Source: an uncultured Saprospiraceae bacterium
Lineage (GTDB): Bacteria > Bacteroidota > Bacteroidia > Chitinophagales > Saprospiraceae
Direction of reading: 5' to 3'
NCBI GenBank assembly: GCA_938045585.1
Contig: CALIAU010000022.1
Location: 1 to 64,000, forward strand
Length of the DNA stretch: 64,000 nt
The notes under the pieces were generated by a model. The model saw only the letters and a program-made list of their open reading frames with translations. It made no database searches and had not been told where the DNA came from. The position numbers and the translations under genes are program-made. Every line of letters begins with the position of its first letter. The first letter of the stretch is position 1. Shown piece by piece: positions 54,123-63,347 of the stretch.

Positions 54123-54150
54123 AAAGTGGTAGAAAGTGGTAAATCTTGGT
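54123..54150 (+). promoter_or_regulatory. MraZ-type operator: three 10-bp-spaced boxes
   Basis: AAAGTGGT at 54123-54130 and 54133-54140 and a third, weaker ATCTTGGT at 54143-54150 repeat every 10 bp. MraZ proteins are known to bind direct repeats of GTGGG/AAAGTGK type with this period just upstream of the dcw cluster. The boxes lie immediately upstream of the -7 box, so binding should repress. Confidence 0.7.
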
Positions 54151-54160
54151 AATTCTGTCT

Positions 54161-54168
54161 TACATTTG
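54161..54168 (+). promoter_or_regulatory. Candidate -7 box TACATTTG of the dcw cluster promoter
   Basis: TACATTTG is an exact TAnnTTTG match, 20 bases before the mraZ ATG at 54188 and directly after the MraZ boxes. Confidence 0.5.
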
Positions 54169-54187
54169 AATCAACGATCCAACTGAG

Positions 54188-54685
54188 ATGACAGGAAAGT
54201 ACCGATTTCTAGGCGAGTACGAGTGTAAGCTCGATACCAAAGGAAGGTTAAAACTTCCAAGTGCACTAGTGCGCCAGATAGGCGAATCAGGGACTTTGAA
54301 TTTCGTAATCCATCGGGGTTCAGAAAAGCATCTCAGTTTGTATCCGCAAGTTGTTTGGGATAAAAAGACGAACGAGTTAATAAACCGACTCAATCTCTAC
54401 AACACAGAACATAAGCAAATATTAAGGTATTGGAATAGAGGAGCGACGCAGTTGTCGGCCGATTCCACAGACAGAATACTCATACCTAGAACTCTCATCG
54501 AGTTTGCAGGTCTAGAAAAAGTAGTCGTATTGAATTCTGTCTTAGATGAAATCGAAATATGGGATAAGGCAATGTATCAGTCTTATATCATAGATAACGA
54601 GCCTAAAGAAATGGCGCATCTTATGCAAAAACATCTGGGTGGTAGTAGGGATAATTCTTCTTCAGCAATATCGGACAATGGATAG
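54188..54685 (+). CDS. mraZ: Transcriptional regulator MraZ
   Basis: MraZ is an AbrB-fold DNA-binding regulator that controls its own division/cell wall cluster. The 165-residue protein has two MraZ repeats: GKYRFLGEYECKLDTKGRLKLPSALVRQI at the start and LSADSTDRILIPRTLIEFAG in the second half (about 90-130). It is slightly longer than the usual 140-150 residues because of a Ser-rich tail. Its stop overlaps the rsmH start by 8 bases. Three MraZ-type boxes lie upstream. Confidence 0.93.
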   Translation: MTGKYRFLGEYECKLDTKGRLKLPSALVRQIGESGTLNFVIHRGSEKHLSLYPQVVWDKKTNELINRLNLYNTEHKQILRYWNRGATQLSADSTDRILIPRTLIEFAGLEKVVVLNSVLDEIEIWDKAMYQSYIIDNEPKEMAHLMQKHLGGSRDNSSSAISDNG

Positions 54686-55586
54686 TTATCATATACCTGT
54701 GCTTCTTATGGAAAGTGTAGATGCTTTGATAACAGATAAAAACGGTGTGTATTTAGATTTGACTTTTGGCGGTGGAGGACATTCAGCAGAAATTCTAAAT
54801 AGACTCGATAGTAAAGCAACATTGTATGCCTTTGATCAAGACGATGAAGCCTTGGCAAATGTATTAGATGATAAACGAATAAGGTTTGTAAAGTCAAACT
54901 TTAGATACCATAGAAGGTTTTTGAAATATTATAATCAACCCCATGTGCATGGTGTACTTGCGGACCTGGGAATTTCTTCGCATCAGATAGATGTGGATTA
55001 TAGAGGATTCTCATTTAGGTTTCACGGCGACTTAGATATGCGTATGTCTTCAGGGATTCAATTAAAAGCTTCAGATGTATTAAATACATACTCGGAAGAA
55101 AAGCTACAAAGAATGTTCTGGGATTATGGAGAATTGAAACGGGGTAGGAAGTTGGCAGCGGCTGTTGTTTCTAGAAGAAAGCAAATGCCCTTTGTTCGGA
55201 TAGAAGACTTTGTGTCTTTTTTAGATGATTTTGTAAAAAGTCAACCGGCAAAATTTATGGCTAAAGTGTTTCAGGCGCTTCGAATAGAAGTAAATGGGGA
55301 AATGGAGGCTTTAAAAAAGATGCTTACAGATTTGCTGTATGTTTTAAAGCCAGGGTCAAGAGTAGTGATAATAAGTTATCATTCGCTGGAAGATCGCTTG
55401 GTGAAAAACTTTTTTAAAACTGGAAATATAGAAGGGAATTTGATTAAAGATGATTTTGGAAATGTGATCAACCCTCTTAAAGAAATAAATAGAAAGATCA
55501 TTATTCCTTCAGAGGAAGAAATAGAAAGAAATAATAGATCAAGGAGTGCAAAGATGCGAGTAGCAGAATATGTAGGACTTAAATAA
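54678..55586 (+). CDS. rsmH: 16S rRNA (cytosine(1402)-N(4))-methyltransferase
   Basis: RsmH methylates N4 of C1402 in 16S rRNA. The 302-residue protein has HIPVLLMESVDAL, the SAM-binding DLTFGGGGHSAEIL, GVLADLGISSHQID, and the C-terminal VIISYHSLEDRLVKNFFK. The frame is open up to 54639, but the ATG at 54678 (MDSYHIPVLL) gives the family N-terminus. It overlaps mraZ by 8 bases. It is the normal second gene of the cluster. Confidence 0.95.
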   Translation: MDSYHIPVLLMESVDALITDKNGVYLDLTFGGGGHSAEILNRLDSKATLYAFDQDDEALANVLDDKRIRFVKSNFRYHRRFLKYYNQPHVHGVLADLGISSHQIDVDYRGFSFRFHGDLDMRMSSGIQLKASDVLNTYSEEKLQRMFWDYGELKRGRKLAAAVVSRRKQMPFVRIEDFVSFLDDFVKSQPAKFMAKVFQALRIEVNGEMEALKKMLTDLLYVLKPGSRVVIISYHSLEDRLVKNFFKTGNIEGNLIKDDFGNVINPLKEINRKIIIPSEEEIERNNRSRSAKMRVAEYVGLK

Positions 55587-55601
55587 AAATATAGGAATAC
55601 A

Positions 55602-55874
55602 GTGAAAATAAGATACTTAAATAATGTTCCGTTTTTATGCTTCATCGCATTGCTGGGCGTGATTTATATATCGAATGCACATAGTGTTGAAAAGAAATTG
55701 CGGAAGATTGAGCTGCTGAAAAAAGAAGTGAAAGAAGAAAAGTGGAAGTACATGGAGGTGCAAACTAAAATAATCCATGAGAGCACAGAAAGTCAGTTAG
55801 CAAAAAAATTGAACGACAAAGAAATTAAGATAAATGATGAGGCTCCGGTCAAGCTCAATGGAGCAGGAGAATAA
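55602..55874 (+). CDS. ftsL: FtsL-like cell division protein
   Basis: The 90-residue product starts at a GTG, has one transmembrane helix (about 8-25, PFLCFIALLGVIYIS) followed by a coiled coil (VEKKLRKIELLKKEVKEEKW). This is the layout of FtsL, a bitopic protein that joins FtsB and FtsQ to recruit FtsW/FtsI. Sequence conservation of FtsL is low; the call rests on topology and position between rsmH and ftsI. Confidence 0.8.
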   Translation: MKIRYLNNVPFLCFIALLGVIYISNAHSVEKKLRKIELLKKEVKEEKWKYMEVQTKIIHESTESQLAKKLNDKEIKINDEAPVKLNGAGE

Positions 55875-55886
55875 TCTGATCGACGA

Positions 55887-58001
55887 ATGGACAGAAAAAA
55901 GGAACTACTTATTCGAGCATACTTTGTGCTATTGTGTTTCGTCCTGTACGCTTTATTGATTGCGTTTAGAGTTGTCAATATAAGTGTAGTAGAAGGAGAA
56001 AAGTGGAGGAAAAAAGGAGGACACAATGTGAAATGGATGCAGGTGGAAGCCGAGCGAGGTAATATCTATGATAAAAATGGAAACCTCATGGCTACATCAC
56101 TACCGTTCTTTGAAATACGGATGGATTTACTTGTGCCGAGAAAAGATGTATTTAATAAAGGCATAGACTCTTTATCCATATGTCTTGCAAATTTCTTTCC
56201 AAAAGGAAAATCTGCGGCAGAATGGAAGTCAGAATTAGTAAATAAACGAAAAGACGGTCAAAACGGAAAACCAGGATCGCGCTATCATTTTATTGCTAAA
56301 AATCTTGGCTATGATCAGGTCCAGACACTTAGAAAGTATCCCATATTTAGAGAAGGGAGATCAAGTGGAGGATTTATAGTCGAGAAAGAAAGCAGAAGGC
56401 AAAAACCTTTTAAAGCTTTGGCTTCTAGGACTATTGGTTCGCATGACGAGAAAAAGGGAAACAGAGGACTGGAAAAGAATTTTGATACTGTATTGCGCGG
56501 AAAATCTGAGCAAAAGTTGATGAAAAAAATTCCACCAGGATTTTGGGTCCCAGTCTATGAGCCAAGTGAAATTGATAATGCCAAAGGGGATGATGTGGTT
56601 ACAACTCTAGATGTACATTTTCAAGACATAGTACATGAGGAATTGTTGGGGACTTTAGAGCAGTTTTCTGCAGAGAAAGGGTGTGCCATTTTAATGGAAG
56701 TGTCAACTGGGGCAATTCGAGCCATATCTAATTTGGAACGGCTTAAATCTGGAAAATATGCAGAACGTTGGAATCATGCGATTGCAACCTCTTCAGAGCC
56801 AGGCTCTACCTTGAAATTAGCAAGTGCCTTAGCCTTATTAGAAAGTAATTATGCAGATATGCATACAAAGGTGGACTTGCAGGGAGGAAGAAAAAAGTTC
56901 TTTGACATATGGATGCATGATTCAGAACCTCATGGAAAAAGAGAGGTGACATTTAAAGATGCCTTTATTCTGTCTTCAAATGTGGGAATTGCTACACTTA
57001 CTGCTCGGGCATTTAATAAGAAGGATAGAAGAGAAGATTTTGTGAACTATTATAGAAAATTTGGATTGACGAATAAGACGGATATTTCTATAGTTGGAGA
57101 ACCACTTCCATTGATTAAAGATCCTATAAAAGATAAGCATAATTGGTATGCTACTACAATTCCTTGGATGTCACATGGATATGAAATGATGATGACACCA
57201 TTGCAGATACTGTCTTTTTATAATGCAGTTGCAAATAAAGGGAAAAGAATGAAGCCATATTTAGTTAGTGATATTCTACGAGATGGTTCAGAATATAAAA
57301 CGTACAAGCCAACTGTTGTAGGTGAAAATATAGCTTCTTCCGCCTCTATTGATAAGGTACATCAAATGCTAGTGGAAACAGTGACAAGAGGAACAGGAAA
57401 AAGAGTGAGTTCTACAAAAGTAGAGATTGCAGGAAAAACAGGAACAACAAAAGTAGAGTACGGAAAAGATAAAGACTCAAAAAAGTACAACGCATCCTTT
57501 GCTGGTTATTTTCCAGCAAGTGCGCCAAAGTACTCACTGATTGTGATCGTGTATAAACCAAAAGAATCTTACTACGGTGGGGTTGTTGCGGGGCCAGCTT
57601 TTAAAAGGATAGCAGAACGAGTGGCAGCAAAAGAAGTGGATATTCAAGAATTTGCAGATATCGATCATATAGCTGGACATGGATACCAACCAACAAATGT
57701 GGTGGGGTACTCAAAAGACTTTCAGCAACTCATGAGCTACTTAAATCTTGGATTTAAGAAACGAACAAAAAGTAAGTGGGTGCATATTGATTCTGAACAG
57801 GATGATATAGTGATTAAGAATGAAAAGATTAAACGAAGCGAGGTGCCCGATGTGCGCGGAATGGGATTAAGAGATGCAGTCTATGTGTTGGAAAACCTTG
57901 GGATGCAAGTACAAGTAAAAGGATATGGAATAGTGCATAACCAATCCATCAAACCAGGACTAAAAAATAAGGGGCAAGAAATCGAATTATTCTTGCACTG
58001 A
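55887..58001 (+). CDS. ftsI: Peptidoglycan transpeptidase FtsI/PBP3 with PASTA domain
   Basis: This 704-residue penicillin-binding protein has one N-terminal transmembrane helix (about 9-28) and a PBP dimer domain (about 50-215, ERGNIYDKNGNLMATS). The transpeptidase domain (about 235-590) has the active Ser307 in GSTLK, the SSN motif near 363-365 and K517-TGT (GKTGTTK). A C-terminal PASTA domain (about 640-704, EVPDVRGMGLRDAVYVLENLGM) follows. It cross-links septal peptidoglycan. It sits between ftsL and murE. Confidence 0.93.
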   Translation: MDRKKELLIRAYFVLLCFVLYALLIAFRVVNISVVEGEKWRKKGGHNVKWMQVEAERGNIYDKNGNLMATSLPFFEIRMDLLVPRKDVFNKGIDSLSICLANFFPKGKSAAEWKSELVNKRKDGQNGKPGSRYHFIAKNLGYDQVQTLRKYPIFREGRSSGGFIVEKESRRQKPFKALASRTIGSHDEKKGNRGLEKNFDTVLRGKSEQKLMKKIPPGFWVPVYEPSEIDNAKGDDVVTTLDVHFQDIVHEELLGTLEQFSAEKGCAILMEVSTGAIRAISNLERLKSGKYAERWNHAIATSSEPGSTLKLASALALLESNYADMHTKVDLQGGRKKFFDIWMHDSEPHGKREVTFKDAFILSSNVGIATLTARAFNKKDRREDFVNYYRKFGLTNKTDISIVGEPLPLIKDPIKDKHNWYATTIPWMSHGYEMMMTPLQILSFYNAVANKGKRMKPYLVSDILRDGSEYKTYKPTVVGENIASSASIDKVHQMLVETVTRGTGKRVSSTKVEIAGKTGTTKVEYGKDKDSKKYNASFAGYFPASAPKYSLIVIVYKPKESYYGGVVAGPAFKRIAERVAAKEVDIQEFADIDHIAGHGYQPTNVVGYSKDFQQLMSYLNLGFKKRTKSKWVHIDSEQDDIVIKNEKIKRSEVPDVRGMGLRDAVYVLENLGMQVQVKGYGIVHNQSIKPGLKNKGQEIELFLH

Positions 58002-58034
58002 TACATATTGCTTTGCAAAAGTGAATAAAGCAAA

Positions 58035-59480
58035 TTGAAGAAACTCATTGACATATTAGATAACATTAAAACTCAAAATGTTGTAGGTGATACCCAGATA
58101 GAAATTGAAGGAATTACCGATGATTCTAGGAAGGTAAAGCCAGGCTACCTCTTTATAGCGGTGAAAGGTGTAAGTGTAGACGGCCATGATTATATCGAGA
58201 AAGCGATTAAGCAGGGTGCAGTTGGAATTGTGGTAGAATCAGACATAAAAGACGAAACTGTTGTTGTAATCCAAGTAGAAGATTCGCAGAGAGCGAAAGG
58301 AAGAATTGCGCAAGCATATTTTGACTTTCCTTCCTCCAAATTGAAGCTGATTGGAGTAACAGGAACAAATGGTAAAAGTACAATTGCTACTCTACTATAT
58401 AATCTTTTTGAGGCAGAGGGATATAAGACAGGTTTAATCTCAACGATTGAATACAAAGTGTCTAAGGAAGCATTCCCTTCTACTCACACAACGCCTGATG
58501 TTTTAAGAGTATATGAGATATTAAATCATATGGTAAAAGCCAAATGCAAATTCGCTGTAATGGAAGTGAGTTCGCATGCCATTGACCAGAAACGGATCGA
58601 GGGCTTAGAATTTGACTGTGCTGTCTTTACAAATTTGACACATGATCACATTAATTACCATGGTAGTTTTGATAATTACCGAGAGACAAAGAAAAAGTTG
58701 TTTGACTCTCTTGATGCAGATGCTTATGCAATCGTAAATGTAGATGACTCAAATGGAGAGATCATGGTACAAAATACGGATGCAAAAATCTTGCATTACA
58801 GTCTAAGGAAAATGGCTGATTATAAGGCTAAGATTATAGGCAATACAATTGAAGGATTAGAATTAGAGATAAATGGCACTAAAGTACATCTGCAATTTGT
58901 AGGGATGTTTAATGCGTACAATCTTTTAGCAGTGTATGCGGTAGCGGATAAGATGTTGGATAACACCGACAGTATTATGCAGACTCTGAGTGGCTTAAGA
59001 CATGTGGAGGGGCGATTTGATCTGGTCAGAGGACGAGAAAGTAAATTGACAGGGATAGTAGATTACGCACATACGCCGGATGCCTTGGAAAATGTTCTTA
59101 GAACAATTGGCCAAGTGAAAACAAAAGATGCAAGTGTAGTTACAGTAGTGGGATGTGGTGGAGATAGAGATGTTACAAAAAGACCTCGAATGGCAAAAAT
59201 TGCCCAGGCTTTAAGTGATGTTGTGATTTTGACCTCAGATAATCCACGAACAGAAGATCCAGAAAAAATTCTGGATATGATGGAAGCGGGTTTAGAAGAA
59301 GATGTTAAGAATGTTGTGCGCATTACAGATAGAAAGATAGCGATCCAAACTGCAACGATGATGGCCTCAGAAGGAGATATCATTTTAGTAGCAGGAAAGG
59401 GTCATGAGAAATATCAAGATATAAATGGTGAGAAGTCACCATTCGATGATAAACAAATATTACAAGCCTTGTTAGGTTAG
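58035..59480 (+). CDS. murE: UDP-MurNAc-tripeptide synthetase
   Basis: MurE adds the third amino acid to the peptidoglycan stem. The 481-residue protein starts at a TTG (MKKLIDIL) and has DDSRKVKPGYLFIAVKG, the ATP loop VTGTNGKSTIATLL, EVSSHAIDQKR and the substrate-specificity motif DNPRTEDP. DNPR indicates meso-diaminopimelate as the added residue. It is followed by a strong hairpin and T-tract before mraY. Confidence 0.95.
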   Translation: MKKLIDILDNIKTQNVVGDTQIEIEGITDDSRKVKPGYLFIAVKGVSVDGHDYIEKAIKQGAVGIVVESDIKDETVVVIQVEDSQRAKGRIAQAYFDFPSSKLKLIGVTGTNGKSTIATLLYNLFEAEGYKTGLISTIEYKVSKEAFPSTHTTPDVLRVYEILNHMVKAKCKFAVMEVSSHAIDQKRIEGLEFDCAVFTNLTHDHINYHGSFDNYRETKKKLFDSLDADAYAIVNVDDSNGEIMVQNTDAKILHYSLRKMADYKAKIIGNTIEGLELEINGTKVHLQFVGMFNAYNLLAVYAVADKMLDNTDSIMQTLSGLRHVEGRFDLVRGRESKLTGIVDYAHTPDALENVLRTIGQVKTKDASVVTVVGCGGDRDVTKRPRMAKIAQALSDVVILTSDNPRTEDPEKILDMMEAGLEEDVKNVVRITDRKIAIQTATMMASEGDIILVAGKGHEKYQDINGEKSPFDDKQILQALLG

Positions 59481-59536
59481 GCAGTAATATTTAAAGATTA
59501 GGTTCTATTATCATTCTCAGGTTGGTTTTAACAGTT

Positions 59537-59590
59537 GCGATAGGTTTTTGCTCAAATAAAGATTTGACCTTCCTATCGCGCTGTTTTTTT
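59537..59590 (+). terminator. Intrinsic terminator or attenuator between murE and mraY
   Basis: GCGATAGG (59537-59544) pairs with CCTATCGC (59572-59579), and inside it TCAAAT (59552-59557) pairs with ATTTGA (59562-59567) across an AAAG loop. GCTG and seven T (59584-59590) follow. The structure is strong and correctly oriented to stop transcription of murE, yet the cluster continues 25 bases later with mraY. Confidence 0.65.
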
Positions 59591-59614
59591 AAGAAAATGA
59601 AGTTACAGAGATAG

Positions 59615-60880
59615 ATGTTATATCATTTATTTGAATTGTTAGAAAATAATTACGACTTGCCAGGTGCAGGTTTGTTTAGGTTTATATCATTTAGGTCTGG
59701 TGCTGCAATCATATTGTCATTAATAATTTCAGTATTGATTGGAGACAAGATCATAAGTTCTTTGAAAAGGCTGCAAATTGGAGAAACTGTGCGAGACTTA
59801 GGTCTAGACGGTCAGAAAGTAAAAGAAGGCACCCCAACAATGGGAGGTCTTATTATAATACTTTCGATTGTCATTCCTTGCTTATTGCTTGCACGGTTAG
59901 ATAACATATACATTATACTTATGCTTATCACAACCCTTTGGTTGGGTTTGATTGGCGGAGCTGATGATTATATAAAAGTGTTTAAGAAAGATAAGGGAGG
60001 TTTGAAAGGAAAGACTAAAGTCATAGGGCAAATTGGTCTTGGGGTAATAGTCGCTGTGGTAATGCTTAAACATTCTGACATCGTATTGCGGGTACCTCTT
60101 GATTATGCGCAAAAACATAATCTTGAAATAACAGAACAATTTACGGTAGATGTGCCAAGGATTAACGATGTACTCAGTGCACAAAAAATGGCTTATGTAA
60201 AAACGACACTTACAAATGTGCCATTCCTAAAGCAAAATAATTGGGATTATAAATATCTCTTGTTTTTTCTAGGAGATAATGCAGGGTCACTTGTGTACAT
60301 TGTCTTTGTTCCTATTCTTGTATTTATAATTACTGCAATCTCAAACGGTGCAAACCTTACAGATGGAGTGGATGGTTTATTGGCAGGAGTCTCTGCAATA
60401 ATAGCAGTAGTTCTAGCCATCTTTGCTTATGTTTCCTCAAATACGATTATAGCAGATTATCTGAATATATATTATATCCCACACTCAGAAGAATTAGTGA
60501 TTTTTTCAGCATGTTTTTTAGGAGCCTGTGTTGGCTTTCTCTGGTATAATAGTTTCCCAGCCAAAGTATTCATGGGAGATACGGGAAGTCTTGCAATCGG
60601 AGGTATAATTGCTGTGATGGCAATCTTGTTAAGAAAAGAATTATTGCTCCCACTCTTATGTGGAATATTCTTAATTGAAAATTTATCTGTGGTATTACAG
60701 GTAGGGTATTTTAAATACTCAAGAAAAAAATATGGTGAAGGAAGGAGAATCTTTTTAATGTCTCCCTTACATCATCATTATCAAAAGAAAGGAATTCATG
60801 AGGCAAAAATTGTTACGCGTTTCTGGATTATCGCGATCATTTTGGCCTTACTCACAATATTGACATTGAAGGTAAGATGA
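59615..60880 (+). CDS. mraY: Phospho-MurNAc-pentapeptide translocase
   Basis: MraY transfers phospho-MurNAc-pentapeptide to undecaprenyl phosphate, forming lipid I at the inner membrane. The 421-residue polytopic protein has [11 protein letters not shown], the catalytic [34 protein letters not shown] and [11 protein letters not shown], and [14 protein letters not shown]. It is about 60 residues longer than E. coli MraY because of an insertion after the second catalytic loop, which is usual in Bacteroidota. It overlaps murD by four bases. Confidence 0.95.
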   Translation: MLYHLFELLENNYDLPGAGLFRFISFRSGAAIILSLIISVLIGDKIISSLKRLQIGETVRDLGLDGQKVKEGTPTMGGLIIILSIVIPCLLLARLDNIYIILMLITTLWLGLIGGADDYIKVFKKDKGGLKGKTKVIGQIGLGVIVAVVMLKHSDIVLRVPLDYAQKHNLEITEQFTVDVPRINDVLSAQKMAYVKTTLTNVPFLKQNNWDYKYLLFFLGDNAGSLVYIVFVPILVFIITAISNGANLTDGVDGLLAGVSAIIAVVLAIFAYVSSNTIIADYLNIYYIPHSEELVIFSACFLGACVGFLWYNSFPAKVFMGDTGSLAIGGIIAVMAILLRKELLLPLLCGIFLIENLSVVLQVGYFKYSRKKYGEGRRIFLMSPLHHHYQKKGIHEAKIVTRFWIIAIILALLTILTLKVR

Positions 60881-62151
60881 TAGAGCATACGAGTATAGCA
60901 GTGTTAGGAGCGAAAGAAAGTGGAGTAGGTGCAGCTTTATTAGGCAAGCTAAAAGCAAAGGAAGTCTTTGTATCAGATTTTGGAAAAATTCCAGATGATT
61001 ACAAAAACGAACTTTTAGAAAATAACATCCCCTTTGAAGAAGGGGGACATAGTTTTGACATATTGGTAAAGCAGGATATTATAATTAAAAGTCCTGGTGT
61101 TCCTGAAAAAGCAGGTATTGTAAAACAATTACGTGCAGCAGGTAAAACCATTGTTTCTGAAATCGAATACGGTGCTTGGTTTTATTCAGCTAAAGTAATT
61201 GCGATTACAGGCAGCAATGGGAAGACGACAACAACGATGCTAGTGCACCACATTTTGACAGAATCTGGCTTGCAAGTCGGATTAGCTGGAAACGTGGGAA
61301 CAAGTTTCTGTAAATATCTTCTAAAAGAAGAACAGGATCCAGTTGTAGTCTTAGAGTTAAGCAGTTTTCAATTAGATGATATTCATCAGTTTAAAGCAGA
61401 TGTTGCTCTCTTATTGAATATAACACCAGACCATTTAGACAGATATGAGTATAGTCTTGATAAATACGCAGACTCTAAATTGCGCGTCTTCGAAAATCAG
61501 ACAGTGAAAGATGAAGCGATTTTTAATGAAGACGATCCTTTAATCGCTGCAAGAATAGAACGTATTCAAGGAGAACCAAGTCGCATTCCTTTTGGAGGTG
61601 ACTGGGATGACTTGAATTCAAATTTAAAAGGCAAACATAATGTATTTAATATACGATGTGCTGTCAGGATTGCAGAGTTGATGGGACTAAAAAGAGATCA
61701 AATTCAAGATGCATTAAAAAGCTTTAAAGCAGTCAAGCATAGATTAGAAACAGTGGCATTTGTTGATGAGGTTGAATATGTAAATGATAGCAAAGCAACA
61801 AATGTAGATGCAGTGAAATATGCTCTAGGTGGTATAGAAAAACCTATTGTTTGGATTGCAGGTGGGACAGATAAGGGAAATGACTATGCAGAACTATATG
61901 CAGAAGTTGGAAAAATTAAAGCTCTCCTGTGTTTAGGAGTAGATAATGAAAAATTGAAAACAAGCTTTACCGATAAGATTACAATAATTGAAGAATACCA
62001 AGATACCACAAAGGTGGTAAAAAGAGCAAGTGAGATAGCGACGAGTGGAGATATAGTATTACTCTCACCAGCCTGTGCAAGTTTTGATTTATTTAAAAAC
62101 TACATGGACAGGGGAGAACAATTTGAAAAAGCAGTTTTTGAACTTATTTAG
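60877..62151 (+). CDS. murD: UDP-MurNAc-alanine--D-glutamate ligase
   Basis: MurD adds D-glutamate to UDP-MurNAc-L-alanine in the cytoplasm. The 424-residue protein has an N-terminal UDP-binding Rossmann part ([31 protein letters not shown]), the ATP loop [27 protein letters not shown] and the C-terminal [19 protein letters not shown]. It overlaps mraY (ATGA) and ends 11 bases before ftsW. All motifs are normal. Confidence 0.95.
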   Translation: MIEHTSIAVLGAKESGVGAALLGKLKAKEVFVSDFGKIPDDYKNELLENNIPFEEGGHSFDILVKQDIIIKSPGVPEKAGIVKQLRAAGKTIVSEIEYGAWFYSAKVIAITGSNGKTTTTMLVHHILTESGLQVGLAGNVGTSFCKYLLKEEQDPVVVLELSSFQLDDIHQFKADVALLLNITPDHLDRYEYSLDKYADSKLRVFENQTVKDEAIFNEDDPLIAARIERIQGEPSRIPFGGDWDDLNSNLKGKHNVFNIRCAVRIAELMGLKRDQIQDALKSFKAVKHRLETVAFVDEVEYVNDSKATNVDAVKYALGGIEKPIVWIAGGTDKGNDYAELYAEVGKIKALLCLGVDNEKLKTSFTDKITIIEEYQDTTKVVKRASEIATSGDIVLLSPACASFDLFKNYMDRGEQFEKAVFELI

Positions 62152-62162
62152 TAAGAATTTAT

Positions 62163-63347
62163 TTGGCAACATTAGAGGCTACATATCAACATCTTAAAGG
62201 AGACAAGGCCATATGGTTTATTGTTCTCTTTCTTGGAATATTTTCCATCCTTGCAGTGTATTCTGCTACCGGAAGTATGGCCTATAAGATGCGTGATGGG
62301 AATACAGAATACTATTTGATTCAACAAATATTATTCATTCTCTTAGGAGCTGGACTAGTTTATACCTGTTATAGGTTAGACTACATGCATTACTCTAAGT
62401 TGGCACCCTTGCTCATGTTTATTGCAGTACCCTTATTGGTTTTTACAATAGGATTTGGTACTGAGGTAAACGATGCAAGACGATGGATAACGATTCCTTG
62501 GATTGATAAAACATTCCAAGTATCTGATTTCGCAAAATTGGCTCTTATTATTTATGTAGCTAGATCTATAGCAACAAAGCAGGAGTTTATTAAGGATTTT
62601 AATAGTGCCTTTGTGCCAATTATTATTCCTGTAGTTCTTGTGTGCGGATTGATTGCACCAGCAGATTTTTCAGGAGCAGGATTGCTCTTTGTAACCTGTG
62701 TGCTGATGATGTTTATCGGAAGGATTTCATTGAAATATGTATTCCTTCTAGTATTGATGGGTATAGGTTTATTGGGCTTACTGATTGTGCTTGGAACTCT
62801 ATTTCCAGATTATGTAAGACTAGATACCTGGGTAAATAGATATAATGAATTTATGTATAACACAGATGGAGGTTATCAGATTCAGCAATCTAAAATAGCA
62901 ATTGCAAGTGGAGAGTGGATAGGTTCAGGGCCAGGAAGTAGTGTGCAAAGAAATTATTTACCATCCCCGTATGCAGATTTTATTTATGCGATAATATGTG
63001 AGGAATATGGTTTGTTGGGAGGCTTAAGTATACTGGGAATATATCTCTGGTTAATGTTTAGATGTATGAGCATAATTACAGAATGTCCAAAAACGTTTGG
63101 GGCAATCTTGGCAGTAGGACTTTGTCTGAATATAGTGATACATGCTTTCGCAAACATTGCAGTGTCTGTCCACTTAGTGCCAGTGACAGGTTTGACATTA
63201 CCAGTAGTAAGTATGGGAGGAACATCAGTGTTATTTACCTGTATTTCCTTTGGGATTATTTTATCAGTGAGTAGATATGTAGAGAATGCAAAGGCACAGC
63301 GCATTGAATTGGAGAAAATGGAATTAATGAATGCGGATAATAATTAG
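62163..63347 (+). CDS. ftsW: Lipid II polymerase FtsW
   Basis: This SEDS-family glycosyltransferase polymerises lipid II at the septum with FtsI. The 394-residue protein has about ten transmembrane helices, starts at a TTG, and shows VYSATGSMAYK, the ARRWITI motif after helix 3, QPSDFAKLA-like QVSDFAKLALI, PADFSGAGLLF and the conserved extracellular GSGPGSSVQRNYLP and FGIILSVSR end. Its stop overlaps the murG start by 17 bases. Confidence 0.93.
   Translation: MATLEATYQHLKGDKAIWFIVLFLGIFSILAVYSATGSMAYKMRDGNTEYYLIQQILFILLGAGLVYTCYRLDYMHYSKLAPLLMFIAVPLLVFTIGFGTEVNDARRWITIPWIDKTFQVSDFAKLALIIYVARSIATKQEFIKDFNSAFVPIIIPVVLVCGLIAPADFSGAGLLFVTCVLMMFIGRISLKYVFLLVLMGIGLLGLLIVLGTLFPDYVRLDTWVNRYNEFMYNTDGGYQIQQSKIAIASGEWIGSGPGSSVQRNYLPSPYADFIYAIICEEYGLLGGLSILGIYLWLMFRCMSIITECPKTFGAILAVGLCLNIVIHAFANIAVSVHLVPVTGLTLPVVSMGGTSVLFTCISFGIILSVSRYVENAKAQRIELEKMELMNADNN

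Larger units (their letters stand above)
53739..54187. other. 449-bp divergent gap between moeB and mraZ with regulatory sites
   Basis: The left part is AT-rich with no gene. At 54062-54080 there is a perfect 19-bp inverted repeat (TGTAAGCA-TAT-TGCTTACA), possibly an operator. The right end carries the MraZ-type boxes and a -7 box. Confidence 0.5.

Noticed and set aside
54639-54677. Longer RsmH start
   Set aside because: The extra residues lie within mraZ and are not part of the family; the ATG at 54678 gives MDSYHIPVLL.
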